From Acidimicrobiales bacterium (lineage in GTDB: Bacteria; Actinomycetota; Acidimicrobiia; Acidimicrobiales; UBA8190): 64,000 bases of DNA. A program made the translations under genes and the position numbers. Shown piece by piece: positions 33,782 through 41,561 of this stretch. Below the pieces are notes generated by a model, which was given only the letters and a program-made list of their open reading frames with translations, was not told the origin of the DNA and did not search any database. The stretch is taken from positions 1-64,000 of the forward strand of contig DATKSK010000028.1 of NCBI GenBank assembly GCA_035531755.1, written 5' to 3'. How positions within the stretch are numbered: position 1 is the first letter of the stretch; every line of letters begins with the position of its first letter.

Positions 33782-34089
33782 GTCGCCAGTGTCTGACACC
33801 AAGGTCCGTCCGGCATCAGCCCACGGGTGGATCCCAGGGTGGATTCCGTCTCCACCCTGGCGATGAGGTCGCCGGCGCGCACCATTGCGTGTCCGTCCAA
33901 GATGGTCTTGCAGGCTCCCACAACGAGCCGGACTCGCCTACTTCGCACGCCGCGTCGCCCCGCGGGCCCAGCCGGCAACGCCGTCCCAGCGTCGTAGCGG
34001 GTGGTCGCCCCGGAAGGGTGAGGGATGCGTCGGCCGGGTTCCGCCAAGATGCGCTGGCGCCGGCGACTCGGTTTGTCGGCGACGGACGT
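33782..34089. other. Intergenic region with hairpin
   Basis: No gene is supported. It contains the perfect hairpin at 33834-33860 and the promoter side of the two-component operon. GC content begins to drop here, marking the edge of the accessory patch that extends to about 38 kb. Confidence 0.5.
33834..33860. other. Perfect 10-bp inverted repeat
   Basis: CCAGGGTGGA and TCCACCCTGG flank a 7-nt loop. It lies about 50 bases upstream of the start of the minus-strand membrane protein gene. There is no T-run on either strand. It could be an attenuator in a leader, an operator for a dimeric regulator, or the terminator of a lost gene. Confidence 0.55.
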
Positions 34090-34510
34090 CTAGAAGTTCG
34101 GGATCGAGAAGGTCGGCGAAGTCTGTAGGTAGCTCGTGACATCCCAAAGCGTGTCCTGGAACTCGGTGGCAACGCGCTCGTCGTAGTTGAGCTGCAATGT
34201 CACCGGCTGCCCATCGGTCGTCAGCTGGCCGAGCACCATCGAGCCGGTCCACGTGACATTCACGGCTTGCCCGTGAGTGTCCAGGGTGGCGAGAGGAGCC
34301 CACAGGATGGCATTGATCGAGTTGAGGCTCTTCCCGACCTCGATATTCCCGCCTCCGTACAAGGAGAGCTGCAGATCGGTCGGATCCCCCACGATCTGCG
34401 AGCTTCCGGACACGCAATTCGTCGTTGCGTTACCCGGCGTGGGGCTCCCGACCTCGCACGCGTTGATCGTCGCTCCGCTGCCCGTGTCGAGCGTCAGATT
34501 GGAAGCCCCC
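34090..34510 (-). pseudogene. Fragment of a polymer-forming surface protein (DUF7305-like)
   Basis: About 140 residues ending at 34090 look like the C-terminal part of exported proteins with a DUF7305-like domain: LTLDTGSGATINAC, the strand-repeat NAILWAPLATLDTHGQAVN, TWTGSMVLGQL, and a final NYDERV. Upstream the frame stays open to 34719, but its residues are Arg/Pro-rich and do not match the domain or show a signal peptide. The gene therefore seems truncated at its 5' end. The intact form would be a cell-surface or pilus-associated beta-solenoid protein. Confidence 0.45.
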
Positions 34511-34773
34511 GGACGGGGCAACGCCGACGGGGCCTGAAGGGCCAAGACGCCGCCTCGAGCCGAGGGTCCGGCGCCAGGGAGCCTGACGGGGCGGCCGGAA
34601 CCGTTCCGGTGCTGCGAACGGCTGTGATCGGCTCCCACGGCCCCCGGCTCCCCTGACCGCCCAGGGGTCCTTCGGCTCCGTGAGCACCCTCCATCAGCCA
34701 ACGCGGTCCGTGGCGACACAAATACTCAATCTTGCCGATGTTCACCTTCTGCCCCGTCGGACAAGCTGAGACC

Positions 34774-35016
34774 ATGAAGACATGAACCCTCAAGCGCCTG
34801 ATCGCCCTGTCTGTGGCAGGGGGATCACTGTTTGGAGTCAGCCTGGCAACCACCGGCGTGGCATCGGCCACCCCGTCCTGCGTGGACCTGGCCGACCACG
34901 GGGTCGGGAACCTGGGCGATCCCGGCAACAGTGGCAACCACCACAACGAATCCCAGGGCGTGGGCAACCACGGCGACCCCGGCAACGGCGTGGGCCACTA
35001 CTGCCCCCATGAGTAG
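34774..35016 (+). pseudogene. Small Gly/Asn/His-rich secreted protein with a stop at codon 4
   Basis: From ATG 34774 the frame reads M-K-T, then TGA at 34783-34785, then continues with TLKRLIALSVAGG, an evident signal peptide ending near ASA. The mature part (about 48 residues) has two cysteines near its ends and the internal repeat GVGNxGDPGN. One C-to-T change would turn CGA (Arg) into this TGA, giving the ordinary leader MKTRTLKR. The only later start is GTG 34813, which would leave a leader without basic residues. It may be inactive, or weakly made from the GTG. The role of the mature peptide is unknown. Confidence 0.5.
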
Positions 35017-35270
35017 CAGGACGTCGAAAGGAAGAACTTCCCACCGCCCGAACGCCCCCGCGCGGAGGCTTGGGCTTGGGTCGAATCGATCGCCACTGGC
35101 TGAACGGAGCGAGAGCACTCGCGTAGGGCCCGGCGGTCCGGCAGCTCCGCCACCCGCGCCACGACCTGCCAACGGCTGGCAATTCCAGCGATCGTCGCCA
35201 GCACGCACAGCGTATGCATCGACGCTGATTTCTCATCTACCCTGGCTCCGGACGGGGACGGGGGGACAAG

Positions 35271-36641
35271 ATGGCAAGACGCAGTAGTGGTTCGTGGACG
35301 TCGCGATCGAACAGGTTCGCCGCCGGAGGCCCAACTTCCACTCGACGGCGCTGGTCGTTCGTCGCAGCGATCGTGCTGGCTGCTTTCGCATCGAACACGG
35401 TGATCTCGGCAGCGAATGCCGCCACCACGACAAAGCCGTACTCGATCAACATTACGACCCCGGACCCGCTTCATCCCCATGACGTCGGCGCCGGATCGTC
35501 CACGTCGTTTACCGCCACGCTGGTCAACGAGGCGAATCCTCAGTCTCTGGGGTCAGCCAACATCACCGCACCCCCCGGCTTCACCGTGACGGGGGCGTCA
35601 CCCGGCAACATCGCGACAGTCGCCGGCAACGTCGTTCAACTACGCAATCTCGGTATCCCGCCGGGCCAGAGCGTCGCAGTGACGATTCAAGCCACCGCCC
35701 CGTGCACGGCCGGGACCGAGCTGTGGCAGTCGCAGGCGAAGCAGTCGAACGACTTCAACGGGCCTCCGGGTAACGCCTTCGTGATCGACAGCACCAACAC
35801 CAATCTCACCACCACGGTCGATGGAGGATGCCAGCTGAATTTCGTGACCCAGCCGACTGACGCCGTGGTCAAGAGCACCATCAGCACCTCGCCGTTCAAC
35901 ACCCCACCGGGCGGCCCGGTGCAGGTCGAGGTCCTCGACGGCAACGGGGTACGAGTCACCTCGTCCACCGTCGCCATCACCTTGGCGATCGGTGCCGACT
36001 CGCCGAACCCGGCTCCGGGGGCATTGCTCTCAGGTGCCACGTCCGTGACACAGAACGCCGTTACAGGGGTCGCCAGTTTCAGTACCCTTTCCGTCAACCT
36101 GCACGGTGATTACGACCTGTCGGCCACCTCTCCGGGGATCACGTCCGCCACGTCGAACGTCTTCTCCATATGGGACGTCGCCACCGCCTGCACCGCTGGG
36201 AAGACGTGCACGGCCACGATCAACCAGACGAACTCCATGTCCACGTCAGCAAGCGGCACCTCCTCGACGGACGGCTTCCTCCTCGAATCGTTGGGCGAGG
36301 GCACGCTCACCTGCGGGGACAACTTCCACCACGCACCGAGCGTCACCACGTTGTCGGAACGCAACTTCACGTCATTGAGTACCAAGACCGTCGTGCTCCA
36401 GATCGACAAGACCGTCGTCCAGCAACAGGGACCCAACAACGGTGTCTCCTTCTACCAAGTGTGCTACTCCTCGGGGACGCCCTTCACGGATCGCTACGGG
36501 AACACCACGACACTCGGTCTTCTGCCGGACTGCACCTCGCAGTCGCCGACCCCGCCGTGCGTCGCGTCGAAGACGAAGGACAAGGCCGGTGACGTGATCG
36601 AGACCCTGACGTTGCCGGGCGGAGACCCCAGATTCCACTAA
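35271..36641 (+). CDS. Large secreted protein with Ig-like repeats
   Basis: 456 residues. A basic N-terminus and hydrophobic stretch end at AANA, so signal peptidase I would cleave near residue 50. The mature protein is Thr/Ser/Asn/Gly-rich, largely beta, with SSTSFTATLVNEANPQS and GGPVQVEVLDGNGVRV resembling bacterial Ig-like or invasin-type modules. Ten or more cysteines are mostly in the last third. No enzyme motif, LPXTG anchor or C-terminal transmembrane helix is visible, so it is probably released or bound non-covalently. GGGGGGA precedes the ATG. GC content and codon use are lower than in flanking genes, suggesting transfer. Confidence 0.72.
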   Translation: MARRSSGSWTSRSNRFAAGGPTSTRRRWSFVAAIVLAAFASNTVISAANAATTTKPYSINITTPDPLHPHDVGAGSSTSFTATLVNEANPQSLGSANITAPPGFTVTGASPGNIATVAGNVVQLRNLGIPPGQSVAVTIQATAPCTAGTELWQSQAKQSNDFNGPPGNAFVIDSTNTNLTTTVDGGCQLNFVTQPTDAVVKSTISTSPFNTPPGGPVQVEVLDGNGVRVTSSTVAITLAIGADSPNPAPGALLSGATSVTQNAVTGVASFSTLSVNLHGDYDLSATSPGITSATSNVFSIWDVATACTAGKTCTATINQTNSMSTSASGTSSTDGFLLESLGEGTLTCGDNFHHAPSVTTLSERNFTSLSTKTVVLQIDKTVVQQQGPNNGVSFYQVCYSSGTPFTDRYGNTTTLGLLPDCTSQSPTPPCVASKTKDKAGDVIETLTLPGGDPRFH

Positions 36642-37084
36642 ATGATTGGGCTCTCCTGACCCATCCGTGGGTGCCATGAGCCGCTGAGACGCGAGCAACG
36701 CCGCTTCCTGCCTACGTTTTCGGACTGTTCGAAGGTTCGAAGACAAGGCGAGGAGGGCGGCGTGCTCGGTTCCAAGGTGAGCACCATGGTCACGATCACT
36801 ACTCGATCACTGCGCTGGAGGACACGCCACTTCCAGAGTCAGGCACGGTGCCGTCGCCCCACGCCAGCGTCCGGCAATGTCTCTCGACCAGTCTCTCGAT
36901 TGGTGGACGGAAGAGGCAGGCGACGGAGAGGGAATCCGCCGTGGCCTCGATGCTGGTTTGGCATTTGGTGGAGCAGAAGTCCTGGTCAGAGCCTCATGGC
37001 GTGCTACCCGTCATCCTTTGTTTTCCCTGGTCACAGCCCCTATACGGATCTTAGGGGCTTAAGACGGATTGACTTTGTTCCCAG
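36642..37084. other. Intergenic region, no convincing gene
   Basis: A 61-codon frame (36877-37062) starting MSLDQSLDWWTEE is the best candidate, but it has no ribosome binding site, domain or signal peptide. The DNA is the least GC-rich of the right-hand part of the window. I see no RNA gene or insertion-sequence end. Confidence 0.4.
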
Positions 37085-37105
37085 TCGCCGTACAATCGCC
37101 GTACA
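37085..37105. promoter_or_regulatory. Direct repeats upstream of toxin-antitoxin operon
   Basis: TCGCCGTACA occurs at 37085-37094 and 37096-37105, an 11-bp period of one helical turn, about 30 bases before the antitoxin ATG. Each copy contains the palindrome GTAC. The spacing suits side-by-side ribbon-helix-helix dimers, so autorepression by the antitoxin is inferred. Confidence 0.55.
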
Positions 37106-37135
37106 GAGGCCGGTAGGCTCAGTAAAGGACTGGAT

Positions 37136-37438
37136 ATGGCGAAGACTGCGAGAATCGAATTGCGAGCCGCTCCGGAGCAGGAGCAGCGGATCCGTTCGGC
37201 TGCCGGTCTCGTCAATCAGTCCCTGACTGCCTTCATGCTGACTGCCGCCGTCGAGAGAGCGGACGCCGTAATAGCTACCTGGTCGACAACCACGGTCTCG
37301 CCCGAGTTCTTCGACCAGCTCTTGCAAGCGCTGGAGCGGCCGGCGCAGAGTAGCGAGGCGCTGACGAGGGCGGTGGAACGGCGTCGGACGAGCGTGGAAG
37401 GAACGGGTCAAGTCGGGCCTGCCTCGGTTGGAGTATGA
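37136..37438 (+). CDS. DUF1778 (TacA-like) antitoxin
   Basis: 100 residues. The N-terminal 45 residues match the ribbon-helix-helix DUF1778 pattern: TARIELRAAPEQEQRIRSAA and then NQSLTAFMLTAAVERADAV. The C-terminal part should wrap the toxin. AAGGA lies seven bases before the ATG. It overlaps the GNAT toxin gene by 11 nt, the standard antitoxin-first order. By family it binds its own promoter and neutralises the acetyltransferase toxin. The last 20 residues are Arg/Thr/Gly-rich and variable. Confidence 0.85.
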   Translation: MAKTARIELRAAPEQEQRIRSAAGLVNQSLTAFMLTAAVERADAVIATWSTTTVSPEFFDQLLQALERPAQSSEALTRAVERRRTSVEGTGQVGPASVGV

Positions 37439-37958
37439 ATCTGAATCCCTAGGACCGGACCACGATCTTTCGAGCTTCGAGTGTGGCAAGGCAGAACTTG
37501 ATCGGTGGCTGAGTGAATCGGCCAGGCATGCTGCTGCGAATCGAACCGCTCTAACGTTTGTATGGCTGGATGGGAACCAAGTAGTCGGCTATTACGCTGT
37601 CGCCGCCCATGAGATTCTGCGTGAGGCGATCCGCCACAAGATCGGGAGAGGTAGCCCCGACAGGATTCCAGCTGTCCTATTGGCAAAGTTGGCGCTTGAT
37701 TCGCGGCTCCATGGCCGCCACCTGGGTGGAAGCTTGCTGGTGGACGCTTTGGAGCGGATTCTTGTTGCGGCAGAAGATGTTGGTGCCCGGTTTGTCGTCG
37801 TAGACGCGATTGACGACGAAGCTGCACGTTTCTACGAACACTTTGGTTTCGTACGGACGGAACCGGGGGGCCTCCGCCTCGTACGAAAGGTGTCGGATAT
37901 TGAGAATTCGTTCGGGCCGGATTCGGAGTCCGGCGGAGGTGCGGAGGCTTCCAAGTAG
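37428..37958 (+). CDS. GNAT toxin (TacT/AtaT-like)
   Basis: 176 residues. The fold matches GNAT toxins paired with DUF1778 antitoxins: FECGKAELDRWLSESARHA near the N-terminus, NQVVGYYAVAAHEI, PAVLLAKLALDSRLHGRHLGGSLLVD with the acetyl-CoA loop (RLHGRHLGG), and RFYEHFGFV with the expected tyrosine. Family members block translation by acetylating aminoacyl groups on charged tRNAs. A polar tail of about 15 residues ends the protein. It overlaps the antitoxin by 11 nt. Lower GC than the neighbours suggests acquisition by transfer. Confidence 0.87.
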   Translation: MEYESESLGPDHDLSSFECGKAELDRWLSESARHAAANRTALTFVWLDGNQVVGYYAVAAHEILREAIRHKIGRGSPDRIPAVLLAKLALDSRLHGRHLGGSLLVDALERILVAAEDVGARFVVVDAIDDEAARFYEHFGFVRTEPGGLRLVRKVSDIENSFGPDSESGGGAEASK

Positions 37959-38027
37959 CGGACGCTTAGGCATGCCAGGGTGCTCTACCTGGAAGGCGTT
38001 CGGCATGCGGGTCTCATGCCCCCTCGT

Positions 38028-38389
38028 CTATGGCCCCGCCGGCCCGTCGTGCGCCCGGCCTCGGATGCCACGTCCGTCGGGCCCGAACACGATGAACTCG
38101 GCGCACTCCTGGCCCCGGTGGTTGCGGTAGCTGAGAGCGATGCTGTCGTGCCCGACCAGGAGGGTCCGGGACTCGAACCGCAGGTCGGGGTGGGCGTCGA
38201 GCCCCGTGCGCCAGAGGTCCGCAACGCATCGTGTCCGTCCACCGTGCCCGACGGGTCGCCCGTGATCGTGGCGACGAGCGGGCTCGTGAACACCGCGTCC
38301 GCCACCCAGTGGCGCATGACCCGATCGAGGTGGTGTGCGTTGCACGCCTCGTACCACTCCCGAGCGCACTCCCGGGGCGTCGTCGTCAC
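38028..38389 (-). pseudogene. SnoaL-like (NTF2-fold) protein, frameshifted
   Basis: From GTG 38389 the first frame reads CAREWYEACNAHHLDRVM, then TSPLVATITGDPSGTVDGHDALR. The second frame continues with DLWRTGLDAHPDLRFESRT and IALSYRNHRGQ, ending at 38028. Together they make one SnoaL-like domain of about 120 residues. The shift lies near 38218-38224, where one base appears missing between the Leu-Arg and Asp-Leu-Trp codons. The family includes small ligand-binding proteins, cyclases and isomerases. Either a recent mutation or a base-calling error; the rest is well preserved. Confidence 0.68.
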
Positions 38390-38448
38390 CGAGCACCGTG
38401 GCCACCTCCGCTCACCGTGACTGCACACCGGCCGCTACGCTCGCACCC

Positions 38449-39189
38449 GTGCACGTCATCGACGACGTCGTGGCCAAAGGCGTACGCGAACGCCGGTTCG
38501 ACGTGATGCGCGGCGAGCGCCGGATCCCCGGGGTCCTGTGGACGCCGGCGGAGAGCTCCGCGCCGAGCCCGGTGGTGATGCTGGGCCACGGCGCCTCGGG
38601 GACCAAGCGCGAGGACTACATCGTCGCCCTGGCACGCGGCCTGGTGCGGCACCATGGCCTGTGCGCCGTGGCCATCGACGGGCCCGTGCACGGCGACCGG
38701 CGCGCCGACGGCGTCATGGACGGCGAGCGCGCCTTCCTCGACTTCGCCCAGGCGTGGTCGGCCGACCACGGCCTCATCGACGCCATGGTGGCCGACTGGC
38801 GCACCGTGCTCGACGCCGTGCAGGCTCTCCACGAGGTGGCCGATGGCCCCTGCGGGTGGTGGGGCCTGTCCATGGGGACCATCTTCGGCCTTCCCGTGGT
38901 GGCGGCCGAGCCCCGGGTGGCGGTGGCCGTGCTCGGGCTCATGGCGATCGCGGGGCCGACCAGGGAGCGGTTCGCCGCCGACGCGCCGGCGGTACGGTGC
39001 CCGGTGCTGTTCCTCGTGCAGTGGGACGACGAGCTCTTCGACCGGGAGCGGTCGTTCGAGCTCTTCGGCGCCCTCGGGAGCACGGACAAGCGCATGCACG
39101 CCCACCCCGGGATGCACGCCGAGGTGCCCGCCGAGGAATTCGAGGCGAGCGGGCGTTTCCTCGCCTCGCACCTCGACCGTCAGCCGTAG
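38449..39189 (+). CDS. Alpha/beta hydrolase (dienelactone-hydrolase-like)
   Basis: 246 residues from GTG 38449. VVMLGHGASG provides the oxyanion region near residue 47, GWWGLSMGT the nucleophile elbow near 145, LFLVQWDDELFD the acidic residue, and AHPGMHAEVP the catalytic histidine. The pattern suits esterases or dienelactone hydrolases acting on small esters. No signal peptide. It is divergent from the broken SnoaL-like gene, with 59 bp between the two starts, so they shared a promoter region, and it converges on the GMC dehydrogenase gene. Confidence 0.83.
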   Translation: MHVIDDVVAKGVRERRFDVMRGERRIPGVLWTPAESSAPSPVVMLGHGASGTKREDYIVALARGLVRHHGLCAVAIDGPVHGDRRADGVMDGERAFLDFAQAWSADHGLIDAMVADWRTVLDAVQALHEVADGPCGWWGLSMGTIFGLPVVAAEPRVAVAVLGLMAIAGPTRERFAADAPAVRCPVLFLVQWDDELFDRERSFELFGALGSTDKRMHAHPGMHAEVPAEEFEASGRFLASHLDRQP

Positions 39190-39207
39190 CGCCCCACCCA
39201 CGCACGC

Positions 39208-40893
39208 TCAGCTGGGAGCCGAGCCCCCGACCATCGCCGTCGCGGCCCGGGCCGCCAGCGCCACCAGCGTGAGCGTGGGGCCGTATCCGGCCGAGGTGAC
39301 GAACACCGAGGAGTCGGCCACCACCACGTTCTCGAGGCCGTGCACCCGTCCGTAGGCGTCGACGACCGACGTCCGTGGGTCGTGGCCCATCCGGGTGGTG
39401 CCCATGACGTGACGGCTCATGGGAACGGCCGCCTCCGCGCCGCGGCGATCCTCCCTCCCCTGGTGGTCGCGCCCGCCGACCTGCGGCGACGTGGCCGTCA
39501 TGGTCCAGGTCGCCCCCATGTCCTGGAGGATGCGCACCATGCTCGGGGCATGGTGCGCCGAGGCCACCTCCTCGTGGCGGTGCGGTCGGTAGGTGATGCG
39601 GGCCACCGGGAACCCCCGCACGTCGCGCACGGTCGGGTCGAGGTCCACGCGGTTGGTGGCCTGGGCGAGGTCCTCGCCCTGCATGGTGAAGGCCCACATG
39701 CGGTCGCGCATGGGCGACGAGCGCATGAGCGACTTGTGCTTCGCCCCCCAGGGGTAGAGCTTCGCCTCCATGACCGGCAGGCTGGGGCCGCCGTGCTCGA
39801 CCAGGCCCCCGCGGACCCACGGCAGGCCCGCCGCACGGGCCGCGGCCCTGGCGGCGTCGTCGACGATCACAGCGTCGTCGTGGAGGTGGGTCACGGCCCG
39901 CCCCTTGTGGCCGTGCACGCGCTCAGGGAGGATGCCGATGGCGAAGGTCTGAAAGTGAACCATCAGGTACCGGCCCACCAGCGGGTCGTCGATGCCCGAC
40001 AGGAGCAGCAGGCGCGGGGTTTCGATGGCGCCGGCGGCGATGACGACGTGCCGGGCGTCGATCGCCCGCGTGGCGCCGTCGGGCCCCACCACCTCCACGC
40101 CCGTGGCCCGGCGCCCGTCGCTGCGCACCCGGGCCACGAAGGTCTCGCTCAGCAGCTCGGCGTGGCCCGACGCCATGGCCCGGCGCAGCATGGCCACCGG
40201 GTCGCCCTTGGCATGGATGGGGCAGCCGAAGAACGCACAGAACCCGCAGTTGTTGCACGCCGGCCGGCCGTCGTAGGGGACGGAGTTCGCCGCCGTCGGT
40301 GCCGCGTACGGGTGCAGCCCCTGGCGCTCGGCCGCCGCCGTCGACAGCACGGCGCCGTACATCGGGGCCCCGGAGGGCATGGGGTACGGGCCCGAGCGCC
40401 ACGCCGCGAAGGGATTGGCGCCGGCCTCGCCGGCCACCCCGACGGAGCGCTCGGCCTCGGCGTAGAAGGGCTCGAGGTCGTCGTAGGTGATCGGCCAGTC
40501 GTCGACGTCGGCGCCGTCGACGGGGCCGTGGGTGCTGCGCAGGGTGAAGTCCTCCTCGCGAAAGCGCGGCACCTTGCCATCCGCGTGTGTCCCTCCGCCG
40601 CCGACGGTCGTGGGGATGGAGTTGACCTCTCCCACATGGGAGTGGTCGCCCTCCTCCTCACCGGTACGGAACGTGCGCGGCTCGATGATCGGGTCGGGCC
40701 CGAGGAAGTGCCGGTGCACGAACTTGAGCTCGTCGTTGGAGTAGTCCGCGGCGGGACGCGACAGGTCATCGGGGTCGAGCAGGTGATTCCGGCCCTTCTC
40801 GACGATGACCACGGACCACCCCGCCCGGGTGAGGACGTCGGCCACCGTGGCACCCCCGGGGCCCGACCCCACGATGACGGCGTCGACCGTCAC
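39208..40893 (-). CDS. GMC-family FAD dehydrogenase, large subunit
   Basis: 561 residues from GTG 40893. The FAD-binding GSGPGGATVAD is at residues 8-18, followed by VIVEKGRNHL. The cysteine-rich NNCGFCAFFGCPIHAKGDP near residue 230 is typical of the gluconate/alcohol dehydrogenase branch of GMC enzymes. The C-terminal HVMGTTRMG and DSSVFVTSAGYGPTLT contain the catalytic His region. No leader is visible; if exported it would travel with the small subunit. It overlaps the small subunit gene by 4 nt. It likely oxidises a sugar acid, polyol or sterol-like alcohol; which one cannot be told. Confidence 0.86.
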   Translation of the reverse strand: MTVDAVIVGSGPGGATVADVLTRAGWSVVIVEKGRNHLLDPDDLSRPAADYSNDELKFVHRHFLGPDPIIEPRTFRTGEEEGDHSHVGEVNSIPTTVGGGGTHADGKVPRFREEDFTLRSTHGPVDGADVDDWPITYDDLEPFYAEAERSVGVAGEAGANPFAAWRSGPYPMPSGAPMYGAVLSTAAAERQGLHPYAAPTAANSVPYDGRPACNNCGFCAFFGCPIHAKGDPVAMLRRAMASGHAELLSETFVARVRSDGRRATGVEVVGPDGATRAIDARHVVIAAGAIETPRLLLLSGIDDPLVGRYLMVHFQTFAIGILPERVHGHKGRAVTHLHDDAVIVDDAARAAARAAGLPWVRGGLVEHGGPSLPVMEAKLYPWGAKHKSLMRSSPMRDRMWAFTMQGEDLAQATNRVDLDPTVRDVRGFPVARITYRPHRHEEVASAHHAPSMVRILQDMGATWTMTATSPQVGGRDHQGREDRRGAEAAVPMSRHVMGTTRMGHDPRTSVVDAYGRVHGLENVVVADSSVFVTSAGYGPTLTLVALAARAATAMVGGSAPS

Positions 40894-41450
40894 GGGCCCG
40901 CCACCTCGGCGTCGCTCCAGCCGCGCGGCTGGACGTCCCCGGGGTACCCGATGGCGTCCCACCCCGTGCCGTCGCGGTTGCCGCCGTACTCGGGCGCGCC
41001 GTACATGCCCTCGCAGCAGTGCTCGTACAGCAGCGCGGTGAACTCGGCCGTGGCGCGCAGACGCTCGTCCTGCTCTCCGGGCCCGACGTCGCAGAACCCG
41101 GCTCCGAGGTCCTGCAGCCCCGCCCGGTAGCGCTCCTGCAGGCCGACCACGGGCCCGTTGAACTCGCGCTCGACCAGGCCGCGCGACCCTTCGATGCGCG
41201 TCCGCCACGCCAGCTCGTCGAGCGGCGTCAGGCGGTGGAACCGCGAGAAACCGGCCTCGCCGCCGTGGCGGCCCGACGTCGGGCCCCCTGCCCAGATCCG
41301 GGGCGGGTCGACGAGGAAGGCACCGAGCAGGCCGTCGATGTACTCCGGCACCCCGGCGCTCACCGCCCCGGGCGACTCGTCCTCGGGGATGAGGCGCTCG
41401 CAGGCCGCCTGGAGGATCCGGTACTCGCCGTCGGTGAGCCACGTCGGCAT
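40890..41450 (-). CDS. Gluconate 2-dehydrogenase subunit-3-like protein
   Basis: 186 residues from ATG 41450. The subunit-3 pattern is seen in the opening YRILQAACERLIPEDESPGA and the helical remainder with Trp/Tyr-rich stretches such as EHCCEGMYGAPEYGGN. In the family this subunit escorts the FAD subunit to the cell exterior, usually through a Tat leader; no twin-arginine leader is present here, and the upstream frame offers none. The gene overlaps the FAD subunit by 4 nt. No cytochrome c subunit is nearby, so the electron acceptor is unknown. Confidence 0.8.
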   Translation of the reverse strand: MPTWLTDGEYRILQAACERLIPEDESPGAVSAGVPEYIDGLLGAFLVDPPRIWAGGPTSGRHGGEAGFSRFHRLTPLDELAWRTRIEGSRGLVEREFNGPVVGLQERYRAGLQDLGAGFCDVGPGEQDERLRATAEFTALLYEHCCEGMYGAPEYGGNRDGTGWDAIGYPGDVQPRGWSDAEVAGP

Positions 41451-41561
41451 CAGGCGCCGCGGCCCCCTGCCCCGTGCCGGCGCGTCGCCGCGGCCCCCGT
41501 CCCTGACACCGGCGTCACCGTAGCAGTGGCCGCCCGGCGGGCTGCCGTTATCCTCGCCACG

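Noticed and set aside
34090-34719. Full 209-residue frame as an intact gene
   Set aside because: Only the last 140 residues look like a protein domain; the N-terminal part is Arg/Pro-rich and lacks the signal peptide such a surface protein needs.
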